Assembly: GCF_032884065.1 (NCBI RefSeq)
Contig: NC_088880.1
Coordinates: forward strand, 27,803,298 to 27,867,297
Reading direction: 5' to 3'
DNA from: Artemia franciscana
Taxonomy: Eukaryota > Arthropoda > Branchiopoda > Anostraca > Artemiidae
Length of the DNA stretch: 64,000 nt
Positions 35,637 through 48,142 of the stretch are shown here, in pieces (positions within the stretch are counted from its first letter, which is position 1; every line of letters begins with the position of its first letter). Position numbers and translations under genes: made by a program. Under the pieces are notes generated by a model. It was not told the origin of the DNA and made no database searches. It saw only the letters and a program-made list of their open reading frames with translations.

Positions 35637-38031
35637 ATAATGACGTCAGTATATTATGACGTTACATCATTAAGATATGTGATGATTTAGTTTTGTCAAA
35701 AATTATATTTTATTTTAATTCTTCTGTTACAATGGGTTAGAGGCTGTTCCTTTCTATAACAGAGAAGTAACTTTTCGAAAATGCTCTTATCAGAATATAA
35801 GTGCGTGGCATCATCGTGCAAAGGGTTGTTTGTTTTAATATTAAGATACTATGGGCAATAGTCCATTCTTTACTATAATACTATGAGCAAGAGTTCGTTC
35901 CTTAATATAATAAATTTAAAAACGTTATTATAATGACGTCACATATTAACGTTTTAATAATGACGTCAATATATTAAGACGTTACATCATTAAGATATGT
36001 GATGATTTAGTTTTTGTCAAAAATTGTATTTTATTTTAATTCTTCTGTTACAATGGGTTAGAGGCTGTTCCTTTCTATAACAGAGAAGCAACTTTTTAAA
36101 GATACTCTTATCAGAATATAAGTGTGTGGCATCATCGTGCAAAGGGTTGTTTGTTTTAATATTAAGATACTATGGGCAAGAGTTCATATGACGTTACATC
36201 ATTAAGATAAGTGATGGTTTAGTTTTTGTCAAAAATTATATTTTATTTTAATTCTTCTGTTACAATGGGTTAGAGGCTGTTCCTTTCTATAACAGAGAAG
36301 CAACTTTTCAAAAATGCTCTTATCAAAATATAAGTGCGTGGCATCATCGTGCAAAGGGTTGTTTATTAAGATACTATGGGCAAGATTTCATTCTTTACTA
36401 TAGTACTATGAGCAAGAGTTCGTTCCTTAATATACTAAATTTAAAATCGTTTTTATAATGAGGTCATATATTAACGTTTTAATAATGGCGTCAGTATATT
36501 ATGACGTTACATCATTAAGATATGTGATGATTTAGTTTTTGTCAAAAATTGTATTTTATTTTAATTCTTCTGTTACAATGGGTTAGAGGCTGTTCCTTTC
36601 TATAACAGAGAAGCAACTTTTCAAAAATGCTCTTATCAGAATATAAGTGTGTTGCATCATCGTGCAAAGGGTTGTTTGTTTTAATATTAAGATACTATGG
36701 GCAAGAGTTCATTCTTTACTATAATACTATGAACAAGAGTTCGTTCCTTAATATAACAAATTTAAAAATGTTTTTTATAATGACGTCATATATTAACGTT
36801 TTAATAATGACGTCAGTATATTATGACGTTACATCATTAAGATATGTAATGATTTAGTTTTTATCGAAAATTATATTTTATTTTAATTCTTCTGTTACAA
36901 TGGGTTGGAGGCTGTTCCTTTCTATAACAGAGAAGCAACTTTTCAAAAATACTCTTATCAGAATATAAGTGTGTTCCATCATCGTGCAAAGGGTTGTTTG
37001 TTTTAATATTAAGACACTATGGGCAAGAGTTCATTCTTTACTATAATACTATGAGCAAGAGTTCGTTCCTTAATATAATAAATTTAAAAACGTTTTATAA
37101 TGACGTCATATATTAACGTTTTAATAATGGCGTCAGTATATTATGACGTTACATCATTAAGATATGTGATGATTTAGTTTTTGTCAAAAATTGTATTTTA
37201 TTTTAATTCTTCTGTTACAATGGGTTAGAGGCTGTTCCTTTTTATAACAAAGAAGCAACTTTTCAAAAATGCTCTTATCAGAATATAAGTGTGTTGCATC
37301 ATCGTGCAAAGGATTGTTTATTAAGATACTATGGGCAAGATTTCATTCTTTACTATAATACTATGAATAAGAGTTCGTTCCTTAACATAATAAATTTTAA
37401 AATGTTTTATAATGACGTCATATATTAACGTTTTAATAATGACGTCAGTATATTATGACGTTACATCATTAAGATATGTGATGAAATTAGTTTTTGTCAA
37501 AAATTATATTTTATTTTAATTCTTCTGTTACAATGGGTTAGAGGCTGTTCCTTTTTCTAACAGAGAAGCAACTTTTCAAAATGCTCTAATCAGAATATAA
37601 CTGTGTTGCATCATCGTGCAAAGGGTTGTTTATTAAGATACTATGGGCAAGGGTTCATTCTTTACTATAATACTATGGACAAGTTTGTTCCTTAATAAAA
37701 TTTAAAAATATTTTTATAACGACGTCATATATTAATTAATAATGACGTCAGTATATTATGACGTTACATTATTAAGATATTTAATGATTTAGTTTTTGTC
37801 ATAAATTATATTTTATTTTAATTCTTCTGTTACAATGGGTAAAATGTTACAATGTGTTACAATGGAGGCTCTTCCTTAATATAACAGAGAAGCAACTTTT
37901 CAAAAATGCTCTTATCAGAATATAAGTGTGTTGTACCATCGTGCAAAGGGTTGTTTATTAAGATACTATGGGCAAGAGTTCTTTCTTTACTATAGTACTA
38001 TGAGCAAGAGTTCGTTCCTTAATATAAAAAA
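35637..38031 (+). repeat. satellite array, about 320 bp unit, rich in TGACGTCA
   Basis: Eight units; the landmark gttacatcattaagat occurs at 35661, 35981, 36193, 36506, 36828, 37148, 37460 and 37763 (spacing 320, 212, 313, 322, 320, 312, 303). Each full unit has one or two TGACGTCA palindromes flanking 'tatattaacgttttaata', then 'ttcttctgttacaatgggttagaggctgttcc', 'cagagaagcaacttttcaaaa', 'gcatcatcgtgcaaagggttgttt' and 'atgggcaagagttcattctttactata'. Units are highly similar, so homogenisation or expansion is recent. One unit has lost about 110 bases. No coding potential. The array is interrupted by a Helitron and resumes at 40747. Confidence 0.92.
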
Positions 38032-38176
38032 ATTGGTGGGGGCGCTTCGCGCCCCCCCCAAGCCCCCCCGCGCGCGTAAGTCGTTACGCGCCATATTAGT
38101 TACGCGCCATTGTAGTTGTGTCCCTATGTCCCACCTGTGAATATAGATATATATATATATATATATATATATGTTT

Positions 38177-38369
38177 TTAACTACGTAAAACTTGCGAATA
38201 TACAACATTCTTTGCTGTCCCATTGTCTGTGCATATAAATAGATTGTTTACCGAATCTTGAAAATGCAACATATAATGGTCCATGGGAAAACAATCCGTA
38301 TTCAGATCTATACCTCATGATTCTAATGATTGCCCTTGAGCTTTGTTGATGGTGATTGCTAATCTACCA
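38177..38369 (-). pseudogene. Helitron Pif1-type helicase C-terminus fragment
   Basis: Minus-strand reading LAITINKAQGQSLES contains the helicase motif of Pif1/RecD type (T-x-N-K-A-Q-G-Q-S). Then come GIDLNTDCF and, with a small frame slip, [22 protein letters not shown] stop. The same tail occurs at 47768-47928 and 53357-53517 on the plus strand. Only the last 60 or so residues are kept. Confidence 0.8.
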
Positions 38370-39779
38370 TTCCCTGTGTCGCCATCGTCATTTATATATC
38401 CCCTTGTGCCCCCCGGCATCCCCTTTGTAGTTTTGTCCCTGTGTCCAGGTCGTCATTTGTGTCCCGGTGTCCCAGTCTGTGATTTCTCTTTGAGTGTCCC
38501 GGGCGTCATTTATATTCCATGTGTCCCGGTGTCTCGGTCGTCATTTATATCCCCCTGTGCCCCCCGGCGTCCCCGTATTAGTTGTGTCCCTGTGTCCCGG
38601 TCGTCATTTATATTCCCTGTGTCCCGGTCGTCATTTGTATCCCGGTGTCCCGGTCTGTATATACATTCGTTTTTTAGTTTTGTTTTTCTCCTTTATTTTT
38701 TTCCTTTTTTATTTTTTTTCTTTTTTAGTTTATTTAGATTTTTAGATTTTTTAGTTTTTTTATTAGTTTTTATTTTTTTTTCTTTTTAGTTTTTTTGTAG
38801 TTTTTACCTTTTTTTTTAGTTTTTTTAGTTTTTTTTTACTTATATCCTGGTCGTCATTTATACTCCCTGTGTCCCGGTCGTCATTTGTGTCCCGGTGCTT
38901 TGTTGATTGCTAATCGAACATTCCTTTTGTCCCGGTCGCTTTCTCTTTGAGTGTCGTCATTCATATTCCCTATGTGCCGGTGTCCCGGTCGTCATTTGTG
39001 TCCCGATGTCCCGGTCTGTAATTTCGTCAGTTGAAAACTTATGATGAAATAAATTTTTAATTTTTTCCCTTTTTTTGTTTTTAGTTTTTTTTTTATCGGT
39101 TTTTACCTTTTTTAGGTTTTTTAGTTTTTTTCTTTTTTCTTTTTAGTTTTTTTTGAAGTTTTTATCTTTTTAGTTTTTTTATTTTTATTTATATTTTTTT
39201 AGTTTTCTTTTTCTCCTTTATTTTTCAGTTTTTTCCTTTTTTTTTTATTAGTTTTTAGTTTATTTTATGGTTTTTTCCTTTTTTTAGTTTTTTTTTTAGT
39301 TTTTTATCTTTTTTTAGTTTTTTTTTTAGTTTTTAAGCTTTTTTAGATTTTTTTATTTTGTTTTCTTCTTTTTTGTAGTTTTTACCTTCTTTAGATTTTT
39401 GCTTCTTTTATTTTTTTAGCTTTTTTAGTTTTTTTTTTCGTTTTTTCTTTTTAGTTTTTTTGTAGTTTTTATCTTTTTTATTTTTTTGTATTTTTATTCA
39501 TATTTTTTTAGTTTTCTTTTTCTCTTTTATTTTTCAGTCTTTTCCTTTTTTTAGTTTTTAGTTTTTTTTTAGTTTTTTACCTTTTTTTAGTTTTTTTAGT
39601 TTTTTTAGTTTTTTAGATTTTTTATTAGTTTTTAGTTTTTTTGTAGTTTTTGCCTTTTTTTAGTTTTTTCAGTTTTTTTAGTTTTTAGTTTTTTACCTTT
39701 TTTTAGTTTTTTTTAGTTTTTTAGCTTTTTTAGTTTTTTTTTTCTTTTTAGTTTTTTTTGTAGTTTTTACCTTTTTTAG

Positions 39780-40745
39780 TTTTTTTTCTTATTTTGTATT
39801 AGTGTGAAATAATTCAGACGTCATATGCGGACAAACATGACGTCACCTGATCCACAGATCCACACACAGACAACTTTTTTTTTTTGTAGTTTTATTCATA
39901 ATTTTTTTAGTTTTCTTTTTCTCTTTTATTTTTCAGTCTTTTCCTTTTTTTTTTTTTTATTTTTTAGTTTTTAGTTTTTTTTTTAGTTTTTTACCTTTTT
40001 TTAGTTTTTGTAGTTTTTTTAGTTTTTTAGATTTTTTAGTTTTTTTATTAGTTTTTAGTTTTTTTTTTGTAGTTTTTGCCTTTTTTTAGTTTTTTCAGTT
40101 TTTTTTAGTTTTTAGTTTTTTACCTTTTTTTAGTTTTTTTTAGTTTTTTAGCTTTTTTAGTTTTTTTTTCTTTTTAGTTTTTTTTGTAGTTTTTACCTTT
40201 TTTAGTTTTTTTTCTTATTTTGCATTAGTGTGAAATAATTCAGACGTCATATGCGGACAAACATGACGTCACCTGATCCACCGATCCACACACAGACAAC
40301 TTATTTTTTTTGTAGTTTTATTCATATTTTTTTAGTTTTCTTTTTCTCTTTTATTTTTCAGTCTTTTCCTTTTTTTATTTTTTTTCTTTTTTAGTTTTTA
40401 GTTTTTTTTTAGTTTTTTACCTTTTTTTAGTTTTTGTAGTTTTTTTAGTTTTTTAGATTTTTTATTTTTTTTATTAGTTTTTAGTTTTTTTTTGTAGTTT
40501 TTGCCTTTTTTTAGTTTTTTCAGTTTTTTTTAGTTTTTAGTTTTTTACCTTTTTTTAGTTTTTTTTTAGTTTTTTAGCTTTTTTAGTTTTTTTTTCTTTT
40601 TAGTTTTTTTTGTAGTTTTTACCTTTTTTAGTTTTTTTTCTTATTTTGTATTAGTGTGAAATAATTCAGACGTCATATGCGGACAAACATGACGTCACCT
40701 GATCCACAGATCCACACACAGACAACTTATTTTTATATATATAGA
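39780..40745 (-). repeat. Helitron 5' terminus repeated three times in tandem
   Basis: The block 'ttgtctgtgtgtggatc.gtggatcaggtgacgtcatgtttgtccgcatatgacgtctgaattatttcacactaatacaaaataag' (read on the minus strand) occurs ending near 40735, 40305 and 39885, spaced by about 430 and 420 bases. Between copies lies the same A-rich minisatellite. Only the outermost copy has the complete TC start; the inner ones begin at 'aagttgtctg' or 'aaaagttgtc'. Confidence 0.85.
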
Positions 40746-40746
40746 T

Positions 40747-41095
40747 ATTAAGTTCATTATAAAAACATTTTTATAATGACGTCATATATTAACGTTTTAA
40801 TAATGATGTCAGTATATTATGACGTTACATCATTAAGATATGTGATGATTTAGTTTTGTCAAAAATTATATTTTATTTTAATTCTTCTGTTACAATGGGT
40901 TAGAGGCTGTTCCTTTCTATAACAGAGAAGCCACTTTTCAAAAATGCTCTTATCAGAATATAAGTGTGTGGCATCATCGTGCAAAGGGTTGTTTGTTTTA
41001 ATATAAGGATACTATGGGCAAGAGTTCATTCTTTACTATAATGCTATGAGCAAGAGTTCGTTCCTTAATATAATAAATTTAAAACGTTTTTAACA
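40747..41095 (+). repeat. satellite array, continuation after the Helitron
   Basis: One more unit of the 320 bp satellite (landmark gttacatcattaagat at 40824). It ends at 'aaaacgttttt' near 41095, where unrelated sequence begins. Confidence 0.9.
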
Positions 41096-41412
41096 AAACC
41101 AGTATTCCAAAGAAAAGTAAATAGCTCCACTACGTCAAAAATTAGGAGAAATAAACTCAAATGACCTCCAAGCGTAAGACCACCCCCAATCACCGTTAAT
41201 AGAAATGAAACTAAAATTGAACAGAAATCACAATAAATAACCGAGCCAAATTAAAAAAAAAGCGAAAATTAACATGAGTAGGGCTGATAACTTCCACGCC
41301 TTCTCAAGACCAGAACAAATTTTGCACTCTACTGAAAATAAAATATATATAAAATGTTTTCAATTTTTTTACTGTAATGAAAAAAAAATTATTAACACTT
41401 TAAGGAATAAAT
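41096..41412. other. flank with a diverged copy of the 49 kb repeat
   Basis: 41095-41180 ('ccaaagaaaagtaaatagctccactacg...') resembles 49035-49100 of the duplicated region. The rest is AT-rich with no structure seen. Confidence 0.4.
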
Positions 41413-41835
41413 ATCAGTATATGTATAACTGACAATCCACGGACATTTTTTATGGCACTTGTTTTCTTATACGACTATTGTTATTCTTGTTAATTGTTTT
41501 TTCTTTTATAGAAAGTACAAGATTTTTATAGAAAGGAAGGAGCTATAAGCCTCAAAGGGGGGTCATTGGATTGGTAATCAGAAGTTGTAATAAAAGTGAT
41601 TAACATAAGCAGTACTGACGACCTCCATGCCTTCTCAAGACCAGAACATAATTTGAATAAAACTAAAAATGTTTTTAATTGTATTTTGTTTTCGGTAAAG
41701 TGCAAACAACAATTACACTTTTTTTTAGTTTTTTAATTAAAAAACTACGAAATTAACATGAGTAAGGCTGACAACCCCATGTACCTAAAAAAATTACCGT
41801 GGATTGTCAGTTTAATATACATATACTGATACTCA
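41413..41835. mobile_element. candidate MITE with about 30 bp inverted ends
   Basis: The left end 'atcagtatatgtat.aactgacaatccacgg' (41416-41446) is repeated in inverted orientation at 41800-41832 ('ccgtggattgtcagtttaatatacatatactgat'). About 420 bases, non-coding, AT-rich. The motif 'ccgtggattgtcagtt' also occurs at 49128 and 54448, so the ends belong to a dispersed family. Target-site duplication not clear. Confidence 0.6.
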
Positions 41836-42859
41836 TCCCATTAACTTTTAATATTTTTTTTCATTTATTACACTCTTTTGATTTATTTAAATCAAAACAC
41901 TCTTTTGATTTATTTAAATTGTAAGAGCAGAAGTAATACCCCAAAATATTCAAATTAATATCCCAGTCGTTTTTTATATATTCCAGAGGTTTCTTACTGG
42001 CAACCATACATACAGTGTCTTTTGATTTAGTTTTAAAGCAACATTTAGTTTTAAGGGATAATAAGCCAGTTGCATAATTGTGGGGGGTTGACATGTCCAA
42101 TATTCCTAGAGACATAGCTGATGGACAATTCTACTATGCTGAAAAAAGGCTGTTTCAAAATTTTGATTGCGAGGTTTTTGGAAAATGAATAGGCTTGGGA
42201 GGAAGGCTGCTTACCATCCAATCTCTTTTTACAGTTAAAAAAAAGAACTAGAACTTTTAATCTTGGATCGGGTTAGCCCATTTAAAAGTTTCAATGATAT
42301 TTCTAGCTATTATAGAGCGGCGCTGCCTATGATATTGTTTATGTACCCTTTTGAAAACCTGCATGTATATAGTTTTTCGTTTAATTGAAACTCTCCCTAA
42401 AGATTCCCTAAAAGTTCACCTTAATACCGTTTGCGTCATTACTTAGAGTAACTCTAGTGGTAGTATTAATAAAATATGCATTGCCTTTAGGTGATTTGAC
42501 CATCATGTTCATCAATTCCTGGAAGTTTCAACTTAATGCAATTAACCGTTGCTATAGTATTGCTGATATCCTCTTGATAATCTGTATATTTAGATATTTT
42601 TCTAATTTTCATCTAAATGCTCTTAGCCCTACAAGTAGTTGCAATATAGGTTGTAGTTGCAGCAGTTGTAGCAGTAGTTAATCTAGCAGCGGTAGTAGCA
42701 TTAGTAATATCACGCACATATTGCCTTTTGGTCAATTGATCTTCCCCTTTAAGCATTTTCAGAAAGTTCTAGCTTAAATACTCAAATCCATTCTTGAGAT
42801 ATCCTTTTACTTTTTTAGTAAAACGATATCATTTCGACCACAAAGGCTTTATTAGATGG
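41836..42859. other. AT-rich spacer, no gene seen
   Basis: Includes an immediate 26 bp duplication 'actcttttgatttatttaaat' at 41871-41921 and a tgtagttgcagcagttgtagcagtagt tract at 42646-42690. No gene found. Confidence 0.4.
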
Positions 42860-43600
42860 TCTTTAAACTATTTAGAACAAAATGGCTATCTCAAAATTTC
42901 TGTAGGATGCATTTGGGAAAAAAAGACGTGGAACGAGGGTAGTTGCCCTCCTATTACTTTTGACTCTTAAAAACGACATTAGGATTTCAGATTCCCAATT
43001 GAATGGGCCTCGTCCGAAGATTATACGACCACCCTTTCTATAAAACCTTAAATCTTAAAAATAAGCAACTAATGTAACTTACAGTTCTTCCCCTGAGGGA
43101 CTTGGGGGGAGGGGGTGTAACCCCCAAAGTCATAATTATTTAACCTTTATAATATGTTTAACAAAATGAGTACCTCAAAATTTTGATTGAAGGTCCCTAG
43201 GGAAATGATGGACGAGGGGGCAGAGGAGCTTGTTGCCCTCCACTTGTTGTTGTCACTGACGACTATTAAAAAGGGCCCTAAATTTTCTACTTCCAGATCA
43301 ATGATCCCCCTCCGTAGTTTATGCGACCACATTTTCCATAAAAACTGTATATGCCCCCAGAGCATAACTTACAACCCTTGCCCTAAGGGCTATGGGGGGC
43401 GTGGTTGTCATCCTGAATGACGCAATTTCCGGATCTTTCAACTACGCTGAACAAAATGATGATCTCAAGATTTTGATTGAATGTGTTTGGGGAAACAATG
43501 GGAGTGGAGGGGGGGGGGGGCTGGTTGCTCTCCAATCACAATAGCCTTTTCAATTTACAAACGAATGAGTGCCTTTCGAAGTTTCTACACCAACTCTTTC
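42860..43600 (+). repeat. dispersed modular repeat, about three modules
   Basis: Contains three successive 'gaacaaaatg.(c/a)tatctcaaaatttt' to 'cttacaacccttgccctgaggg' modules like those at 17.1 and 25.6 kb (42885-43110, 43155-43395, 43440-43600). Same orientation as those copies. Confidence 0.65.
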
Positions 43601-44167
43601 TATAGGAAGTGTCCTGGTCTAAAAAATAAATATATGATAAATAAATACAAATAAAAAATAAATACATTGTGTCCACATAACTCTTTGCTTAGGCGACGCT
43701 ATTTGCTTACATAAAGCAGTTTTTTGTCAAATAAATAGTTTTATTTAAATATCATGCTTTGCTAATTACGGAAAGCACTGAATATAACAATTTTAATGAA
43801 AAAAAAATAAATCAAAGATAAGTGCACACAGGGAAAACGTCTATGGCTTTTCCTTTGTGAAAAACCAGAGGGAATGAGGCAGCAAAGATCGTCAAATATG
43901 GCACCATGACTCGAGGAAGCAACTTTTTAAAATATTTTCTGTGTTATTTTATGTTGCCGAACAATCAGCGTTTGCTACATTACGATGTATATAATGATTT
44001 ATTTTAATTCATCATTTGCTACGGATTATAGTTTGTTCTAGGCAATTTTTCGTAAAATTTTTTTCGTAAAAAGTGATTTTACTTTAAATATTTAACTTTT
44101 AAATATTTACTTTAATATAACAGGCGTACAGCAATATTGCTATATTGCAATATTGCAAAATGTAACA
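43601..44167. other. AT-rich spacer, no gene seen
   Basis: No gene or element end. 44105-44160 has repeated 'gcaatattgc'. Confidence 0.4.
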
Positions 44168-47100
44168 ATCAAACAGTTCGTGATAACGAACTATAGTAAC
44201 GAGCGATCATAGTAAGGCTCAATAGGAACCGAAACTCTAAAAAGCGAAATTTTGACTCGAATTAGTTACGTCAATAGAATCGCATTTTAATGCTGATTTT
44301 AAATATATAACTTTCATCAAGTTTTGTCTTACCCATCAAAAGTTACGAGCCTGAGAAAATTTGCCTTATTTTAGAAAATAGGGGGAAAACCCCTAAAAGT
44401 CATATAATCTCAACGGAAATCACACCATCAGATTCAGCGTATCAGAGAACCCTAGTGTACAAATTCTCAAGCTCCTATCTACAAACATGTGGAATTTTAT
44501 ATTTTTTGCCAGGAAATACATCACGGATGCGTGTTTGTTTGTTTGTTTTTAGGGTATTTTTTCAAGGGGTAATCGTATCGACCCAGTGGTCCTAGAATAT
44601 CGCAAGAGGTATCATTCTAATGGAATTCAAATTTTTAATGTCCTTTTTAAGTGACCAAAAAATTGAAGGGCACCTAGGCTCCCTCCCACGCTCATTTTCC
44701 CCCCAAAGTCACCGGATCAAAATTCTGAGATAGCCATTTTATTCAGCACAGACGAAAAACCTAATAACTATATCTTTGGGGACGACTTACTCCCCTACAG
44801 TCCCCGTGGGAGGGGCTGCAAGGTACAAACTTTGACCACTGTGTACATATAGTAATGGTTATTGGGAAGTGTACAGACGTTTTCAGGGGGATTTTTGGTT
44901 TGAGGGGAGGGGGTTATATGGGAGGATCTTTCCATGAAGGAATTTGAAATGGGGGAAGAGAATTTCTATGGAGGGCAGGATTTTCTAGCATTATTTAAAA
45001 AAATAAATATGAAAAAGTTTTTTAACTGAAAGTAAGGAGCAGCATTAAAACTTAAAACGAACAGAAATTTTTATGCATATGAGGGGTTCACCTCCTTCTA
45101 TTACCTTGCTCTTTACGTTAAAGTGCTTTTAGTAATTTCAACTATTTATTTTACGGCCTTTGTGATTCATGGGTCAATCTTAAGGAATTGGGACAACATT
45201 CAAGCTTTGGTGTAAAGAGCGAGGTATTGACGAGGGGGTGAACTCCCTCATATACGTAATAAAAACATAAAATTATAGAAGCTTGTTACGTAAGTTAATT
45301 CGGAAGTTACGTATATTTTTTACTAATAAAATCGTTCTTAAAAAATTAAAAGTTCTAGTTGCCTTTTTAAGTAACCAAAAAATTGGAGGGTAAATAGGCC
45401 TCCTCCCCTACTCCTTTTTTCTCAAAATCGTCCGATCAAAACTATGAGAGAGCCATTTAGCAAAAAAAGAAAATAAAAAAAAAAATGCAAATTTCGTTTT
45501 AATTGTTCATCTGCAGAGACCCAAAATCAAAACATGTATTAATTCAAAAACGTTCAGAAATTAAATTCAAAAAACAAAACAAAGTTTTATTAACTGAAAA
45601 TAAGAAGCGACACTAAAACTTAAAACGAACAGAAATTACTCCATGTATGAAAGAGGCTGTTCCCTTCTCAACGCCCCGCTCTTTACGCTAAAGTTTAACT
45701 TTCTCCTAACTCAACTTTTTAAAACAGTAAAAAACTTTAGCGTAAAGAGCGGGACGTTGAGGAGGAAAATCCCCTTTCATATACGGAGTAATTTCTGTTC
45801 GTTTTAGCTTTTAATGTCGCTCCTTACTTTCAGTTAAAAAACTTGTTTTTTTTATTTAATTTCTGAAATTTTTTGAATTAATGCATGTTTTGATTTTGGC
45901 TTTCCGCACGTAAATAATTAAAACGAAATTTGCATATTAATTTGTTTTGGCCAAATGGCTTTCTCATAGTTTTAATCGGAAGATTTTGAGAAAAAAGGAG
46001 CGGAGGAGGCCTAGTTGCCCTCCAATTTTTGATTACTTAAAAAGGCAACTAGACCTTTTAATTTTTTACGAAGATTTTCATGTTTTTGTTACGTATATGA
46101 GGGGGTTCACCCCCTCGTGAATACCTCGCTCTTTACACTAAAACTTAAATTTTGTCACAATTCGTTAAGGATGACCCCTGAATCACAAAGGCAGAAGAAT
46201 AAATAGTTGAAATTACTAAAAACACTTTAGCGTAGAGCAAGGTATTACGAGGAGGTGAACCCCTCATATGCGTAATAATTTATATTCGTTTTAAGTTTTA
46301 ATGCTGCCCCTTACTTTCAGTTGAAAAAACTTTTCATGTTTATTTTTTCATTGTTTTTTTTTTTAAATAATGCTGGAAAGTCCTGCGCCCCCTTCATTGA
46401 AATTTTCTTCTCCCATGACAAAGTCCTTCATGGAAAGATCCTCTCACGTAACCCCCCTCAAATAACCCTCCCAACCAAAAAATCCCCCTGAAAACGTCTG
46501 TACACTTCCCAATAGCCATTAGTATATGTAAACAACGGTCAAAGTTAGTAACTTGCAGCCCCTCCCACGGGGACTGTGGGGGATTAAGTCGTCCCCAAAG
46601 ACATAGTTATTAGGTTTTTCGACTATGGTGAATAAAATGGCTATCTCAGAATTTTAATCCGGTGACTTTGGGGGAAAATGAGCGTGGGAGGGGGCCTAGG
46701 TACCCTCCCATTTTTTTGTCACTTAAAAAGGGCACTAGAACTTTTAATTTTCGTTAGAATGAGCCCTCTCGCGACATTCTAGGACCACTGAATTGATACG
46801 ATCACCCCTGGGGAAAAAAACAACAAACAAAAAAAAAAACAAAAAAAATTAAATAAACACGCATCCGTGATCTGTCTTCCGGCAAAAAAATGCAAAATTC
46901 CATATTTTTGTTGATATGACCTTTAAACTTCTGTAGGGTTCTCTCATACGCTGAATCTCATGGTGTGATTTTCGTTAAGATTATATTATTTTTAAGGGGT
47001 GTTTCCCCCTATTTTCTAAAAAAATAAGGCAAATTTTCTCAGGCTCGTAACTTTTGATGGATAAGATTAAACTTGATGAAACTTATATATTTAAAATCAG

Positions 47101-47218
47101 CATTAAAATGCAATTCTTTTGATGTAACTATTGGTATGAAAATTCCGTTTTTTAGAGTTTCGGTTACTATTGAACCGGGTCGCTCCTTATTACAGTTCGT
47201 TACCACGAACTATTTGAT
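44168..47218. mobile_element. giant foldback element: 3.05 kb near-perfect palindrome
   Basis: The left end ATCAAACAGTTCGTG...CGAACTA is mirrored by the right end ...CGAACTATTTGAT. From both ends inward the two halves are reverse complements for about 1.5 kb, meeting near 45722 (the sequence 'ctttacgctaaag' faces 'ctttagcgtaaag'). Matching blocks include 'gtcgctccttacta' with its complement, the 'catttttttgtcacttaaaaagg' block, the 'ttcaggggga..tttggtt' block and 'gggggtgaac..cctcatatacgtaat'. Each arm contains two diverged copies of the 'gccattt...tgatccg..aaaatgagc..ggaggg' module found elsewhere. No transposase. Class unknown; closest in architecture to Foldback or long-TIR DNA elements. 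Confidence 0.85.
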
Positions 47219-47767
47219 ATAAGTATAAAAACAAGTTGTCTGTGTGTGTGTGTCGAGTGACGTCATGTTTGTGTGTCGACTGACGTCATGTTTGTCGACT
47301 GACGTCATTATAAGGATTGAGCTGTATGCGTCATGAAGTTGTTTGTCGACTGACGTCATGTTTGTCAACTGATGAAATTACATAACGGGACACCGGGACA
47401 CAAATGACGACCGGGACACAGGGAATATAAATGACGACCGGGAACCTTAAAGAGAAATTACAGACTGGGACACTCGGACACAAATCACGACCGGGACACA
47501 GGGAATATAAATGAAGACCGGGAAATAGGGACACAACTACAACGGGGACGCCGGGGGCACAGGCGGGATATATAAATGACAACCGGGACACAGGAATTGT
47601 TCGAATAGAAATTACAGACCGGGACACAAATGACGACCAGGACACCGGGACACAGGGAATATAAATGACGACCGGGACACTCAAAGAGAAAATACAAACT
47701 GGGATACCGGGACACAAATGACGACCGGAACGCAGGGAATATAAATGACGACCGGGACACAGGGACA

Positions 47768-48070
<303 letters not shown>

Positions 48071-48142
48071 ATTCACAGGTGGGACACAGGGACACAACTA
48101 CAATGGCGCGTAACGACTTACGCGCGCGGGGAGGCTTGGGGG

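Larger units (their letters stand above)
38032..40745 (-). mobile_element. Helitron derivative inserted in the satellite
   Basis: Minus orientation. The 5' end at 40745 reads TCTATATATATAAAAATAAG after a host A. At the other end lie the helicase C-terminus (38177-38369), a (TA)n tract (38142-38172) and a GC-rich terminal hairpin of the form GGGCGC-GAA-GCGCCC near 38036-38060. The usual CTAG after the hairpin is not present (the reading is ccaccaatttt), so the extreme 3' end seems lost or altered. The interior is A-rich on the minus strand, made of 'actaaaaaa/ggtaaaaac' repeats (38660-40640) plus 'gaccgggacac' minisatellite (38370-39020). Rep and most of the helicase are absent, so it is non-autonomous. 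Confidence 0.82.

Noticed and set aside
38343-38789. Frames of the type CPGRHLYSLCPGRHLC (also 47331-47882, 52939-53471, 63638-63943)
   Set aside because: Antisense reading of the 'gaccgggacac' minisatellite; the repeat structure explains the apparent protein repeats.
47390-47765. CRISPR-like regular repeats
   Set aside because: The 'gaccgggacac' units are contiguous and variable in length with no unique spacers, and lie inside eukaryotic Helitrons.
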